Assembly: GCA_019245115.1 (NCBI GenBank)
Contig: JAFARZ010000011.1
Span: 1 to 64,000 of the forward strand
Direction of reading: 5' to 3'
DNA length: 64,000 nt
Origin: Streptosporangiaceae bacterium
GTDB taxonomy: Bacteria > Actinomycetota > Actinomycetes > Streptosporangiales > Streptosporangiaceae
A program made the position numbers and the translations under genes. The notes below the pieces were generated by a model. It saw only the letters and a list, made by a program, of their open reading frames with translations. It was not told the origin of the DNA and made no database searches. Positions 7,255-15,573 of the stretch are shown here, piece by piece (positions within the stretch are counted from its first letter, which is position 1; each line of letters opens with the position of its first letter).

Positions 7255-9357
7255 ATGCTCGGAAGGATAGGGGCCGGTTGTTACCGGCATCGGTGGGCGA
7301 CGCTGCTGGGCTGGGTCGTGGCGGTGGCGTGCCTGATCATGTTGTGGACGAGGTTCGGCGCGGCGGCGCAGGACACGTTCACCGGCAGTGACCCGGGGCA
7401 GACACTGCTGAACCAGCACTTCGCCCGCCAGTCCGGTGACACGCTGACGCTGGCGATCCGTTCAACGGACCCGATACGTTCCGTTGAGCCGCGGATCACA
7501 GGGGCGCTCGCGCCATTCCGGGACGCGGCGCATGTCACTGGTGTCAGTGACCTGCACGTAGCGCGGGACGGGCATATCGCGTTCGCGACCGTCCAGTTCG
7601 ACGTGACCAACGCCCCGACGGGCGAGGCCAAGACGCTGATGGCGGACGCCACGAAGGCCAGCGGGCACGGAGTGACGTTCGCGCTGGGCGGCAGCGCGGT
7701 GGATCAGGCCGAGACGCCGTACGGGGGCGCGTCGAACGGTATCGGCGTGGGCGCCGCCGCGGTGGTGCTGCTGATCGCGTTCGGCTCATTCCTGGCCATG
7801 GGGCTGCCGATCGCCACCGCGCTGATGGGTATCGGGTCCGGGCTGTCGATCATCGCGCTGCTCGGGCACATCTTCCCGGCCCCGTCGTTCTCCCCGATCA
7901 TCGCGGCGATGATCGGGCTGGGTGTCGGAGTGGACTACGCGCTGTTCATCGTCACCCGGTTCCGCGAGGAACTCCGCAACGGGAACCAGCCGCAGGACGC
8001 GATTGTCACCTCGATGCGGACGGCCGGGAAGTCGGTGCTGACCGCGGGTACCACCGTGGTGATCGGCATGCTGGGCCTGCTGGTGCTGCGCCAGGCGCTG
8101 ATGAACGGGGTGGCCATCGCGGCCGCCGCCACCGTGGCGATGACCGTGATCGCCTCGCTGACCCTGCTGCCCGCGCTGCTTGGCTTCAGTGGGATGCGTC
8201 TCGCCGGGCCGTCCCGGTTCAGCAGGAAGCAGCGGCACGGTACGCAAACCACCGCCCGTTCGTCGGAAAGATGGGCTTTGGTTGTGCAGCGGCACCCGGT
8301 GATCGCGGCCAGTTTGTCAGCCGCCTTCATTCTCATCCTCGCCGCGCCGGCGCTGTTCATGAAGCTGTCCATGCCGGATGAGTCGGCCCAGGCCCGGGGC
8401 ACGATGGGGTACGCCAGCTACGCGACCATGGTGCAAGGGTTCGGGCCCGGGTTCGACGCGCCGCTGATCGTGACCGTGCGGGGCGCCAGCGCCGGGAACC
8501 TGCCCGCCGAGATCGGGCACACGCCCGGCATCGCGGCGGTGACCCCGCCGGTGACGAGTACGGACCATCAGGCCACGATGTTCATCGCCTACCCCACCAC
8601 GGGTGAGCAGGACCCGGCGACCAACGCGCTGGTCAACGACCTGCGGGCCCACGTCCTGCCGTCCGTCGCGTACCTGACCGGGCCGAACGCCGGGAACGTC
8701 TCGTTCGCGAACCTGGTCGGGCAGCGGCTGCCGTGGCTGATCGGCGTGGTCGTCGCGCTGTCCATGCTGCTGCTGACCGCGGTGTTCCGGTCGGTGACGG
8801 TGGCGGTCAAGGCCGCGGTGATGAACCTGCTGTCGATCACCGCCGCCTACGGCGTGCTGACCGCGATCACCCAGTGGGGCTGGGCCGGGCACCTGTTCGG
8901 ATTCCCGGAGAAGATGCCGGTGACCACCTGGGTGCCGATGTTCCTGTTCGTGATCCTGTTCGGGCTGTCCATGGACTATGAGGTGTTCCTGCTGTCCCGG
9001 ATCCGCGAGGAATGGGACGCCACCGGCGACAACGCCCGGTCCGTGGCCCGCGGGCTGGCCTCCAGCGCCCGGGTCATCACCGCGGCGGCGGCGATCATGG
9101 TGGTGGTGTTCCTGTCCTTCGTCCTCACCCCGGACGTTTCAGTCAAGCAGATCGGCCTCGGCCTGGCCGCCGCGGTGCTGATCGACGCCACCGTCGTCCG
9201 CCTGGTCCTGGTCCCCGCCGTGATGGAACTGCTCGGCAAGGCCAACTGGTGGCTCCCGTCCTGGCTCGGACGGCTCCTCCCCGCCCCGGCGGCCCCCGCC
9301 GCGGGTGCGGGTGCGCACCTCCTCGGCGCGGACGAGCCCCGCGTGCCGGTCCGGTAA
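7255..9357 (+). CDS. MMPL/RND-family membrane transporter
   Basis: A 700-residue protein with the MMPL architecture: TM1 near residues 13-32, an extracytoplasmic loop, five TM helices (about 160-310), then a second TM/loop/five-TM set (about 350-665). The duplicated motif GLGVGVDYALFIVTRFREE and its second copy GLSMDYEVFLLSRIREEW carry the Asp/Tyr pair of proton-driven RND pumps. Family members export lipids or drugs; the substrate cannot be told. Start ATG 7255 has GTAGGAG 8 bases upstream. 137 bases separate it from the metallophosphoesterase, so it may be its own unit. Confidence 0.92.
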   Translation: MLGRIGAGCYRHRWATLLGWVVAVACLIMLWTRFGAAAQDTFTGSDPGQTLLNQHFARQSGDTLTLAIRSTDPIRSVEPRITGALAPFRDAAHVTGVSDLHVARDGHIAFATVQFDVTNAPTGEAKTLMADATKASGHGVTFALGGSAVDQAETPYGGASNGIGVGAAAVVLLIAFGSFLAMGLPIATALMGIGSGLSIIALLGHIFPAPSFSPIIAAMIGLGVGVDYALFIVTRFREELRNGNQPQDAIVTSMRTAGKSVLTAGTTVVIGMLGLLVLRQALMNGVAIAAAATVAMTVIASLTLLPALLGFSGMRLAGPSRFSRKQRHGTQTTARSSERWALVVQRHPVIAASLSAAFILILAAPALFMKLSMPDESAQARGTMGYASYATMVQGFGPGFDAPLIVTVRGASAGNLPAEIGHTPGIAAVTPPVTSTDHQATMFIAYPTTGEQDPATNALVNDLRAHVLPSVAYLTGPNAGNVSFANLVGQRLPWLIGVVVALSMLLLTAVFRSVTVAVKAAVMNLLSITAAYGVLTAITQWGWAGHLFGFPEKMPVTTWVPMFLFVILFGLSMDYEVFLLSRIREEWDATGDNARSVARGLASSARVITAAAAIMVVVFLSFVLTPDVSVKQIGLGLAAAVLIDATVVRLVLVPAVMELLGKANWWLPSWLGRLLPAPAAPAAGAGAHLLGADEPRVPVR

Positions 9358-9383
9358 ACCCGGCCGCGGCCCGCTGAGGAACC

Positions 9384-9430
9384 AGACGGGCCGCCGCCCC
9401 GCTCCCCGTGAGCGGCGCGGCGGCCCGTCT
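9384..9430. terminator. Bidirectional hairpin between convergent genes
   Basis: Perfect 14-bp arms (9384-9397 and 9417-9430) around a 19-base loop lie between the MMPL stop and the stop of the convergent gene at 9473. There is no clear T-tract. Confidence 0.6.
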
Positions 9431-9472
9431 GCGGCGCCCCACATTAAAGCTCTGCACATTCAAGCTCTGCGC

Positions 9473-10294
9473 TTAGTAGCGGAGGTCGGATAGCACGGCG
9501 TAGTGGTCGGAGGGGTATATGCCGTTGACAGGGACGGTGCCCAGCAGGGCGGTGTGCCGAGGGTGACCGGCGCCGCCGGGGCGTGGAATGGCGGAGAAGA
9601 TGTAATCGATCCGGCGGTTGGGCCATAGCAGCTGGATGGCCCAGGGATTGTCGTTGGACCAGGTGTGGCCGGGGGTGGGCGGGCCAGCGGTCTCCCAGGC
9701 GTCGTAGCAGGACAGGCCCGGGGCGGGAGCGGTGGTGCGGCCAGTGAGCATGCGGATCTCGTCGCTGTCGGGATCGGCGTTGAAGTCACCGGAGATGATG
9801 AGCGGCGCCCGCGTGTCCTGGGCTTGATGAACGTGGGTGAGCAGTTCGCGCACCGCGTGCTGGCGGGGCTGGCTCTGGTCAAGCCACCAGGCGTCCATTA
9901 CGAGGCCGAATACCTGGATGGGGCCGCGCGGGCCATCCAGTTCGGTGAACTGCACACGGGCGTCGCCGAAGGCGAGGCGGGCCGGGCGCCGGACCGGCCA
10001 GCGAGACAGCACGGCCACGCCCGACAGGGCGGCATCATCTTCCTGGGCCGCGACGCCGGTGAAAGCGTGGTGCGGCAGGCCGAGCGGGCCGGCCAGGCGG
10101 GCACACTGGCTGTCGTCGTGCTTGGCCCACGACTCGGTCAGCACGACGATGTCCGGACGGGCATCGTTCAGCGTCGCAACGATCGCTGCTTCCCGTTCTG
10201 GCCAGGGGCCATACAACCCCCATACGTTCCACGTGACGATCCGCACGGTCGTCTCGATGAGCGGGCCATAAGATCGCGGCGGGATGTCATCCAT
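9473..10294 (-). CDS. Endonuclease/exonuclease/phosphatase-fold protein
   Basis: A 273-residue protein with the motifs of the DNase I-like/EEP superfamily: TWNVWG (metal-site Asn), VVLTES (Glu), ISGDFNADPDSDE (catalytic Asp/Asn), RRIDYIF and the terminal SDHYAV (catalytic Asp-His). No signal peptide or membrane segment is visible, so it is probably cytoplasmic. Substrate (DNA, phosphoester or phosphoinositide-like) cannot be decided. Monocistronic. Confidence 0.88.
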   Translation of the reverse strand: MDDIPPRSYGPLIETTVRIVTWNVWGLYGPWPEREAAIVATLNDARPDIVVLTESWAKHDDSQCARLAGPLGLPHHAFTGVAAQEDDAALSGVAVLSRWPVRRPARLAFGDARVQFTELDGPRGPIQVFGLVMDAWWLDQSQPRQHAVRELLTHVHQAQDTRAPLIISGDFNADPDSDEIRMLTGRTTAPAPGLSCYDAWETAGPPTPGHTWSNDNPWAIQLLWPNRRIDYIFSAIPRPGGAGHPRHTALLGTVPVNGIYPSDHYAVLSDLRY

Positions 10295-10605
10295 GAGAAC
10301 GCTGCCTGTCTAGTCGAGTCGCTGCCCGCTGCCCCCGCTGCCGAGGTCCAACCCAGGCAGATGATCTGGGAAGAAAGAGCCTTTATCCGACAGAGGGTAA
10401 GGAGCGTCGCGGAGCACCCGGCATTCGGCCGGAAGCCAGCGACTTAGTGGGGCGCTCCGGAAGTTCGTCGGGGCCTGGGGTGATCGGTCCGGCGCTCTGA
10501 ACGTGTTACCCGGGAGCTGCAAGGGACCACTGGGACTTGTGCTGTGATCCCCAGTGCCGCTGCGAACCCCTTGAATGTGACATTCATGGGCACCTGACCC
10601 CATGG
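10295..10605. repeat. Intergenic region with palindromic module (module copy 1)
   Basis: About 310 bases without a gene. At 10572-10586 lies the 15-bp palindrome TGAATGTGACATTCA, followed by GGGCACC and CCATGG spaced toward TTGTGACAA at 10606. The same module is found reversed at 44209-44255 and 36667-36714, and in part after 59826. I see nothing else in the first 270 bases. Confidence 0.6.
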
Positions 10606-10773
10606 TTGTGACAAGGGTGTGGCTCCCTTAAAGTGACAGCCAGGTGCTGCTCCCTGGCCAGCGGCACCGATGGCGCCATTGGGCACGCTCTATAGCGCTA
10701 CTGATCGGTTTGAGCGGCACCGATGGCACCATCGGCATACTGCTCACTCGGAGGAGCCGCGCCCTTGTGACAA
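10606..10773 (+). repeat. 168-bp structured dispersed repeat with terminal inverted repeats, copy 1
   Basis: About 168 bases nearly identical to 44247-44408 and 59667-59835. The ends are imperfect inverted repeats of about 33 bp (10606-10638 and 10741-10773) with core GGGTGTGGCTCC / GGAGCCGCGCCC and TTGTGACAA tips. Inside are a GCCAGG...CCTGGC hairpin and two copies of AGCGGCACCGATGGC, each able to fold through CCGATGG/CCATCGG. No ORF. It looks like a MITE or another structured intergenic element; it has no known name to me. Confidence 0.8.
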
Positions 10774-11610
10774 TCACGGGATTGGGCGAGCGCAGCCCCT
10801 AGACGAACTTACGATCCCGCCCACTAAGCCTGGCATCCGCGCGAGCAACTCGCCGTGCAGGATGGACAGCCAGCCGTCGTCGGCCGCCGCCCAGGTCAGC
10901 CAGGCCTCCGATATCCGCTTGAGCTGCTCGCGCGTGGCGAATCCGGCGTCCACCGCGATCCGGGCGATGGCCGAACCCATGATCCGTTCCGACCACATAC
11001 CGCCCCACCAGGCGCGATCCTGCGGTGTGGCGAAGCACCACGTCGACGACGTGGGCGTGACGTCCGTGAATCCCGCCTCTCTGGCCCAGCTCAGCAGCCG
11101 TCGCCCGGCGTCCGGCTCACCGCCGTTGTGCCGGGCCACCCGCCGGTACAACGCGAGCCATTCGTCCAGCTCGGGGAACTCGGGATACCAGGTGAAGGCG
11201 CCGTAGTCCGAGTCGCGCACCGCTACGGTCCCGCCCGCCCGGCAGACCCGGCGCATTTCACGCAGCGCCCGGACTGGCTGAGCGACATGCTGGAGCACTT
11301 GATGCGCGTGCACGACGTCAAAGACGCCATCGGCGAAGGTGAGCGCGTGCACATCGGCGATGGCGAAACCGGTGTTCTCCGGGGCGCCCTCGGCGGCGAG
11401 CGCCAGCACCTCGGCCGAGCTGTCAATCCCGGTCACGTGCCGTACCCGCCGCGCGAGGCCGGCGGTGATAGTTCCCGGCCCGCATCCGACGTCAAGCAGC
11501 GACATGCCCTCGTTCAGTTCGCCGAGCAGGTATGCGGCCGAGTTCTCCGCGGTCCGCCAGCTATGTGACCGAAGCACCGATTCATGATGTCCGTGGGTGT
11601 ATACCGCCAT
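10774..11610 (-). CDS. Class I SAM-dependent methyltransferase
   Basis: The SAM motif LLDVGCGPGTITAGLA, post-I acidic residue VTGIDSS, and motif II-III region FDVVHAHQVLQHVAQP are clear, as in UbiE/Methyltransf_11 proteins. ATG 11610 (MAVYTHGHHESVLRSH) is the likely start; the frame is open to 11652. The last residues (SSSRGCARPIP) look unlike a protein terminus, and the TGA at 10774-10776 lies in the CGTGATTGTCACAA tip of the adjoining repeat, so the repeat probably supplied the stop. Substrate unknown. Confidence 0.85.
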   Translation of the reverse strand: MAVYTHGHHESVLRSHSWRTAENSAAYLLGELNEGMSLLDVGCGPGTITAGLARRVRHVTGIDSSAEVLALAAEGAPENTGFAIADVHALTFADGVFDVVHAHQVLQHVAQPVRALREMRRVCRAGGTVAVRDSDYGAFTWYPEFPELDEWLALYRRVARHNGGEPDAGRRLLSWAREAGFTDVTPTSSTWCFATPQDRAWWGGMWSERIMGSAIARIAVDAGFATREQLKRISEAWLTWAAADDGWLSILHGELLARMPGLVGGIVSSSRGCARPIP

Positions 11611-11713
11611 GCCGCACAGGCTAACGTATTGTCTCGATATTCGACCAATCACGTATCACTATACGGACACCACCCGGCTGGTTTCGCGCAGGCCGGAAAG
11701 CCGGAAGGCCGGT

Positions 11714-12088
11714 TCAACCCCGGTATTCATCGTCGGTGACCTCCCCGGCCCATTCGGTCGTGCCGTCGGTGACGGCTAGGTGGACCATGAATGCGCCGGC
11801 GGCCGCGCCATGCCAGTGCCACTCGCCGGGGGCGGTCGTGACCGTGTCGCCGGCCCGGATCTCCTCGCGTACGCCGCCGCGGGACTGGACCAGACCCGCG
11901 CCTTCGGTGACGTGCAGCACCTGGCCGCCAGGGTGACGATGCCAGGCACTGCGAGCACCGGGAGTGAACAGCACGACGCGTACCTCGGTATGCTCCGTCG
12001 CGCCGATCCGCGGCCACATCCAGACGTCACCGGTGAACCTGTCCGCCGGGCCCTTGGCAGCATGGCCGGTCTTGCGTGCAACCTCCAC
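11714..12088 (-). CDS. Small cupin-domain protein
   Basis: 124 residues forming one cupin: motif 1 WHRHPGGQVLHVTEG (metal-binding His pair and Glu/Gln positions) and motif 2 APGEWHWHGAA. GTG 12088 is chosen because AGGAG lies 7 bases upstream and homologous sequence begins about there. Such cupins act as small dioxygenase/isomerase-like or sensor proteins; the reaction is unknown. It is divergent from a TetR gene with a shared palindrome between them, so it is probably the regulator's target. Confidence 0.85.
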   Translation of the reverse strand: MEVARKTGHAAKGPADRFTGDVWMWPRIGATEHTEVRVVLFTPGARSAWHRHPGGQVLHVTEGAGLVQSRGGVREEIRAGDTVTTAPGEWHWHGAAAGAFMVHLAVTDGTTEWAGEVTDDEYRG

Positions 12089-12111
12089 GGCCGCTCCTAT
12101 CCACGAAATTC

Positions 12112-12131
12112 TGTACCTACTAGTATGTACA
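12112..12131. promoter_or_regulatory. Candidate TetR operator in divergent promoter
   Basis: The 20-bp sequence TGTACCTACTAGTATGTACA is a palindrome with one mismatched pair. It lies midway between the cupin start (12088) and the TetR start (12140). A TACAAT -10-like box overlaps its right edge, placing the TetR transcript start almost at its ATG (leaderless). Confidence 0.75.
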
Positions 12132-12139
12132 ATAGTGAC

Positions 12140-12718
12140 ATGACCGCGAGAGACCGACTCATCGACAGCACGCGGGAACTGCTGTGGGAGCGCGGATACG
12201 TGGGTACCAGCCCGAAGGCGATCCAGGACCGGTCTGGTGCCGGGCAGGGCTCCATGTACCACCACTTCCGCGGCAAGCGCGATCTCGCGCTGGCCGCGAT
12301 CGAGCAGAACGCCGCGGACCTGCGCACGCGGGCCGAGGCCGATTTCAGTGGTCCCGGCACCGCCGCCGAGCGGATCACCGCGTACCTGCGCCGGGAACGG
12401 GAGGCGCTGCGGGGCTGCCCGGTCGGGCGCCTGACCCAGGATCCCGGCGTGATGGCCGACCCGGACCTGCGCCGCCCCGTCGAGGAGACCTTCGGCTGGC
12501 TGCGCGCCCGGCTCGCCGCGCTCCTGGAACAGGGCCGCGCGCACGGGGAACTCGCTGCCTCGCTCGACCCGCAGACCGTCGCCACCGCCCTGGTCGCGGT
12601 GCTGCAGGGCGGGTACGTGCTCGCCCGCGCGTCCGGGTCGGCGGACACGTACCGGCAGGCGGTGGACGGAGCCCTCGGCCTGCTCGTCGGCGAGGAGTAC
12701 GCAAATAATCTACGGTAA
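12140..12718 (+). CDS. TetR-family transcriptional regulator
   Basis: 192 residues. The N-terminal DNA-binding domain is standard: RLIDSTRELLWERGYVGTS, then AIQDRSGAGQGSMYHHFRGK with the recognition helix. The C-terminal ligand domain is all helical (LREREALRGCPVGRL ... ALVAVLQGGYVLARA) and of the TetR_C type seen near quinone/aldehyde-responsive regulators. ATG 12140 is only 8 bases from the palindromic operator. It is followed after 9 bases by the tautomerase gene, with which it is probably co-transcribed. Confidence 0.9.
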   Translation: MTARDRLIDSTRELLWERGYVGTSPKAIQDRSGAGQGSMYHHFRGKRDLALAAIEQNAADLRTRAEADFSGPGTAAERITAYLRREREALRGCPVGRLTQDPGVMADPDLRRPVEETFGWLRARLAALLEQGRAHGELAASLDPQTVATALVAVLQGGYVLARASGSADTYRQAVDGALGLLVGEEYANNLR

Positions 12719-12727
12719 GGAGAGCCC

Positions 12728-13195
12728 ATGCCGTTCGTTCGTATTGACGCGCTGCGCGCCGGCCAGGCCAGGCTAGACGCGCTCGGCCATGCGGTCCACC
12801 AAGCCCTGATCGACGCCATCGGCATCCCGGCCGATGACCTGTTCCAGGTACTGACCAGCCACGACGGGGAGGCCGGGGCGTTCCGCTACGACCCGGACTA
12901 CCTGGGCGTGCACCGCGACGACGGCCTCGTATTCGTCGATATCACCATGCGGTCGGGCCGGACCAGCGAGCGGAAGCAGGCCCTGTACCAGCGGATCGCG
13001 GAGCTCGCCAGCAAGCATGCGGGCACCGAGCCACGCGACATCTTCGTCGTCATCCATGAGAACGACCTGCCGGACTGGTCTTTCGGCGAGGGGGTCGCAC
13101 AGTACGCGACCGGCCCGGCGCCGCACGACACGCCGCGGCACGCCCCGGGCGAAGCGCTGTCTTCGCAGGTCAGGACAGTTACGAAAAATACGTAG
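12728..13195 (+). CDS. Tautomerase-superfamily protein
   Basis: Begins MPFVRID, giving the catalytic N-terminal proline after Met removal. The fold continues with GHAVHQALIDAIGIPADDLFQ, typical of the 4-oxalocrotonate tautomerase superfamily in its longer (about 130-150 residue) form, and a second conserved part HENDLPDWSFGEGVAQY. The ribosome site AAGGAGAG precedes ATG 12728. Co-transcribed with the TetR gene; together with the cupin it may form a small aromatic or carbonyl-compound response module (inference). Confidence 0.88.
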   Translation: MPFVRIDALRAGQARLDALGHAVHQALIDAIGIPADDLFQVLTSHDGEAGAFRYDPDYLGVHRDDGLVFVDITMRSGRTSERKQALYQRIAELASKHAGTEPRDIFVVIHENDLPDWSFGEGVAQYATGPAPHDTPRHAPGEALSSQVRTVTKNT

Positions 13196-13211
13196 GATAC
13201 ACTCGCACGTT

Positions 13212-14102
13212 GTGAGCAGCGAACTTGAGACGCGGTTTCCCGACGTGCGGACGCTGGCGTCCGCCCTCGAAACCACCGGCTACCTGGCCGGCGATCAGCT
13301 GGCGTCGGCGCTGTTCCTCGCCGTGCGGATGGGCCAGCCGATCCTGCTGGAGGGCGAGCCCGGCGTCGGTAAGACCGAGGCCGCCAAGGCGCTGGCCGGG
13401 GCTATCGGCACGACGCTGGTCCGGCTGCAGTGCTACGAGGGCATCGCGGCGGCCGAGGCGCTGTACGAGTGGAACTATCCGCGTCAGCTCCTGGCCATCA
13501 GGCTGGCCGAGGCGGCCGGCGAGCACATCCAGGACAAGGACCTGTTCACGGCGGAGTACCTGCTGTCCCGGCCGCTGCTCGCGGCGCTGCTGCATCCGGG
13601 CCCGCGGCCGGCGGTGCTGCTCATCGACGAGGTGGACCGGGCCGATGACGAATTCGAGGCGTTCCTGTTCGAGCTGCTGGCCGAGTCGGCCGTGACGATC
13701 CCGGAACTCGGCACGCAGCGCGCCACCGTGCCGCCCATCACCGTGCTCACCTCCAACCGGACCAGGGACCTGCACGACGCGCTCAAGCGCCGGTGTCTCT
13801 ACCACTGGATCGCCTACCCGGATCCGGCGCGCGTGGCGGAGATCATCCGCCGCCGGGTGCCCGCGGCCGGGGAACGGCTGGCGGGTCAGGTGGCCGCGGC
13901 GGTCAGCCGGTTGCGCGGCCTTGACCTCACCAAGCCGCCGGGTATCTCCGAGGCGATCAGCTGGGCATCCGCGGTGAGCGTGTTCGGCGCCGGAGAGCTG
14001 TCGGGTGCGGTGGCCGGCCAGACGATGAGCACGGTGGTCAAGTATCCCGAAGACGAGGACACCGTCCGCGAGGCGGGACTCGCCGCGGTGGTCGGTGATT
14101 GA
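13212..14102 (+). CDS. MoxR-type AAA+ ATPase
   Basis: 296 residues starting at GTG 13212 (VSSELETRFP). Walker A GEPGVGKT at about residues 48-55, Walker B VLLIDEVDRAD near 136-145, sensor 1 ITVLTSNRT and the C-terminal lid are those of MoxR ATPases. The next gene encodes a VWA-domain protein and overlaps by 4 bases, the standard MoxR-VWA chaperone pair that matures metalloenzymes (CoxD/CoxE type). The client is not evident; the Mo-oxidoreductase at 15.6 kb is the nearest metalloenzyme but is convergent. Confidence 0.92.
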   Translation: MSSELETRFPDVRTLASALETTGYLAGDQLASALFLAVRMGQPILLEGEPGVGKTEAAKALAGAIGTTLVRLQCYEGIAAAEALYEWNYPRQLLAIRLAEAAGEHIQDKDLFTAEYLLSRPLLAALLHPGPRPAVLLIDEVDRADDEFEAFLFELLAESAVTIPELGTQRATVPPITVLTSNRTRDLHDALKRRCLYHWIAYPDPARVAEIIRRRVPAAGERLAGQVAAAVSRLRGLDLTKPPGISEAISWASAVSVFGAGELSGAVAGQTMSTVVKYPEDEDTVREAGLAAVVGD

Positions 14103-15304
14103 TCACGGTGCCCGGGCAGGACGTTGACGTCGCGTCCCTCGCCGCCGGCCTGGGCACGGCGCTGCACACCGCCGGACTGCCGGTGGGCCCCGACCGGTGC
14201 GAGCGGCTCGCCCGCGCGATGACCGTCATGGGCGTGCGGTCGGTCGCCGAGTTGCACGCGTGCGCGCTGGCCACGCTGGTGTCCGACCCCAGCCAGGTGA
14301 CGACGTTCGAGCGGGTGTTCGCGACGCTGTTCGGCGGCCCGTCGCCGTTCCCCGACCCGGCGCTGCATCGAGGTGACCAGCGGGACGAGCCGCTGCCCTC
14401 GGCCCGCGATCAATCGGCGCAGACCCGGGACGGCTCGGGCGGCTGGCCAGAGGGCGTGCTACCGCAATTCACAGACATTAATACGAACGGCGGTGGCTCC
14501 GACGAACCGGCCGGCGAGACGCCAGGGGTGTTCCGGGTGGCGTCCGCCGCCGAACGGCTGCGCGGCCGGGACTTCACTGAGTTGTCACCCGTCGAGCTGC
14601 GCGAGCTGGTGACGCTGATGCGCGAGATGACGCTCGCCATCCCGCCGCGCAGGACCCGCAGGTACCGGCGGGCGCGGGATGGCCGGCGCGTGGATCTGCG
14701 CGGCACGCTCCGCCAGGCGCGGCGCAGCGGCGGGGAGGTGATCCGCGTGGCCAGGCGGGCGCCGCGGACCCGGTCCCGCAGGCTGGTCGTTCTCTGTGAT
14801 ATCTCCGGCTCGATGGAGCCGTACGCTCGCGCGCTGCTCATGCTGCTTTACTTTCTGAGCGCGACCACTGCGAACCGCCCCGAGGTGTTCACCTTCGCCA
14901 CTCGCCTGACCAGGCTGACGCCCACCTTGGCCGCGGCGACTCCCGACACGATGCTGGCCAAGGCGGGGGAGGCCGCGCCGGACTGGTCCGGTGGCACGAG
15001 AATCGGCGCCGCCCTCAAGGAGTTCAACGACCGCTACGGTAGCCGGGGTATGGCCAGGGGAGCGATCGTGCTGATCATCTCCGACGGCTGGGAGACCGGC
15101 GATCCCGCGGTGCTCGGTGTTCAGATGGCCCGCTTGCGCCGCCTGGCGCACCGTATCGTGTGGGCCAACCCGCGTACCCAGTCTCCCCGTTACCGCCCCG
15201 AAGTCGGCGGTATGGCCGCCGCCTGGCCGCATTGTGACGCCGTGGTGAGCGCCCACAGCCTGGACGCGCTCCCCGTCCTGCTATCAGCGCTGCGCGCTGC
15301 CTAG
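14099..15304 (+). CDS. VWA-domain CoxE-like protein
   Basis: The C-terminal half holds a von Willebrand A domain with a complete MIDAS: DISGSM at about residue 234, the Thr in WSGGTRIGAAL, and ISDGWETGDP. The N-terminal part is helical and charged, with a linker rich in Asp/Gly/Ser around residues 85-150, as in CoxE-like proteins. TTG 14099 overlaps the MoxR stop; GTG 14108 is an equally possible start. Works with the MoxR ATPase upstream. Confidence 0.9.
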   Translation: MITVPGQDVDVASLAAGLGTALHTAGLPVGPDRCERLARAMTVMGVRSVAELHACALATLVSDPSQVTTFERVFATLFGGPSPFPDPALHRGDQRDEPLPSARDQSAQTRDGSGGWPEGVLPQFTDINTNGGGSDEPAGETPGVFRVASAAERLRGRDFTELSPVELRELVTLMREMTLAIPPRRTRRYRRARDGRRVDLRGTLRQARRSGGEVIRVARRAPRTRSRRLVVLCDISGSMEPYARALLMLLYFLSATTANRPEVFTFATRLTRLTPTLAAATPDTMLAKAGEAAPDWSGGTRIGAALKEFNDRYGSRGMARGAIVLIISDGWETGDPAVLGVQMARLRRLAHRIVWANPRTQSPRYRPEVGGMAAAWPHCDAVVSAHSLDALPVLLSALRAA

Positions 15305-15573
15305 CCAGATTCAGCAGTTCCGCGACGACCGAAGCGAGCAAAGCCCGCCGACCACGGTGGCCCCCGCGGCGAGCGCAGCGAGCTTCGCGGGTCGCCCGGC
15401 CGCGGGGGCCCTCCGGGCCTCCCGGCCGGGCGAAACTAACGGCGAGAAGCGTCGCGAGTCGGGGGTCTGGGGGTTGGTTTTTACCCCCCAGAAAACGCTG
15501 TACCCCCCAGAAAATATTGCGCCGCTGGCGCGCAAAGCGGGTGCGCACCAGCGGGGCCTGTGGGCGGCGGGTG
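15305..15573. other. Convergent intergenic region with hairpin and direct repeats
   Basis: 269 bases without a gene between the VWA and Mo-oxidoreductase stops. The CTGGGGGT/ACCCCCCAG hairpin at 15467-15491 with a T-run in its loop is followed by two 19-bp units that each begin TACCCCCCAGAAAA (about 15482-15519). The same C-run can pair with either unit, so alternative hairpins are possible. Probably a terminator region for both genes. Confidence 0.5.

Noticed and set aside
10606..10773. Insertion sequence
   Set aside because: Inverted repeats are present but there is no transposase ORF; at most a non-autonomous element.
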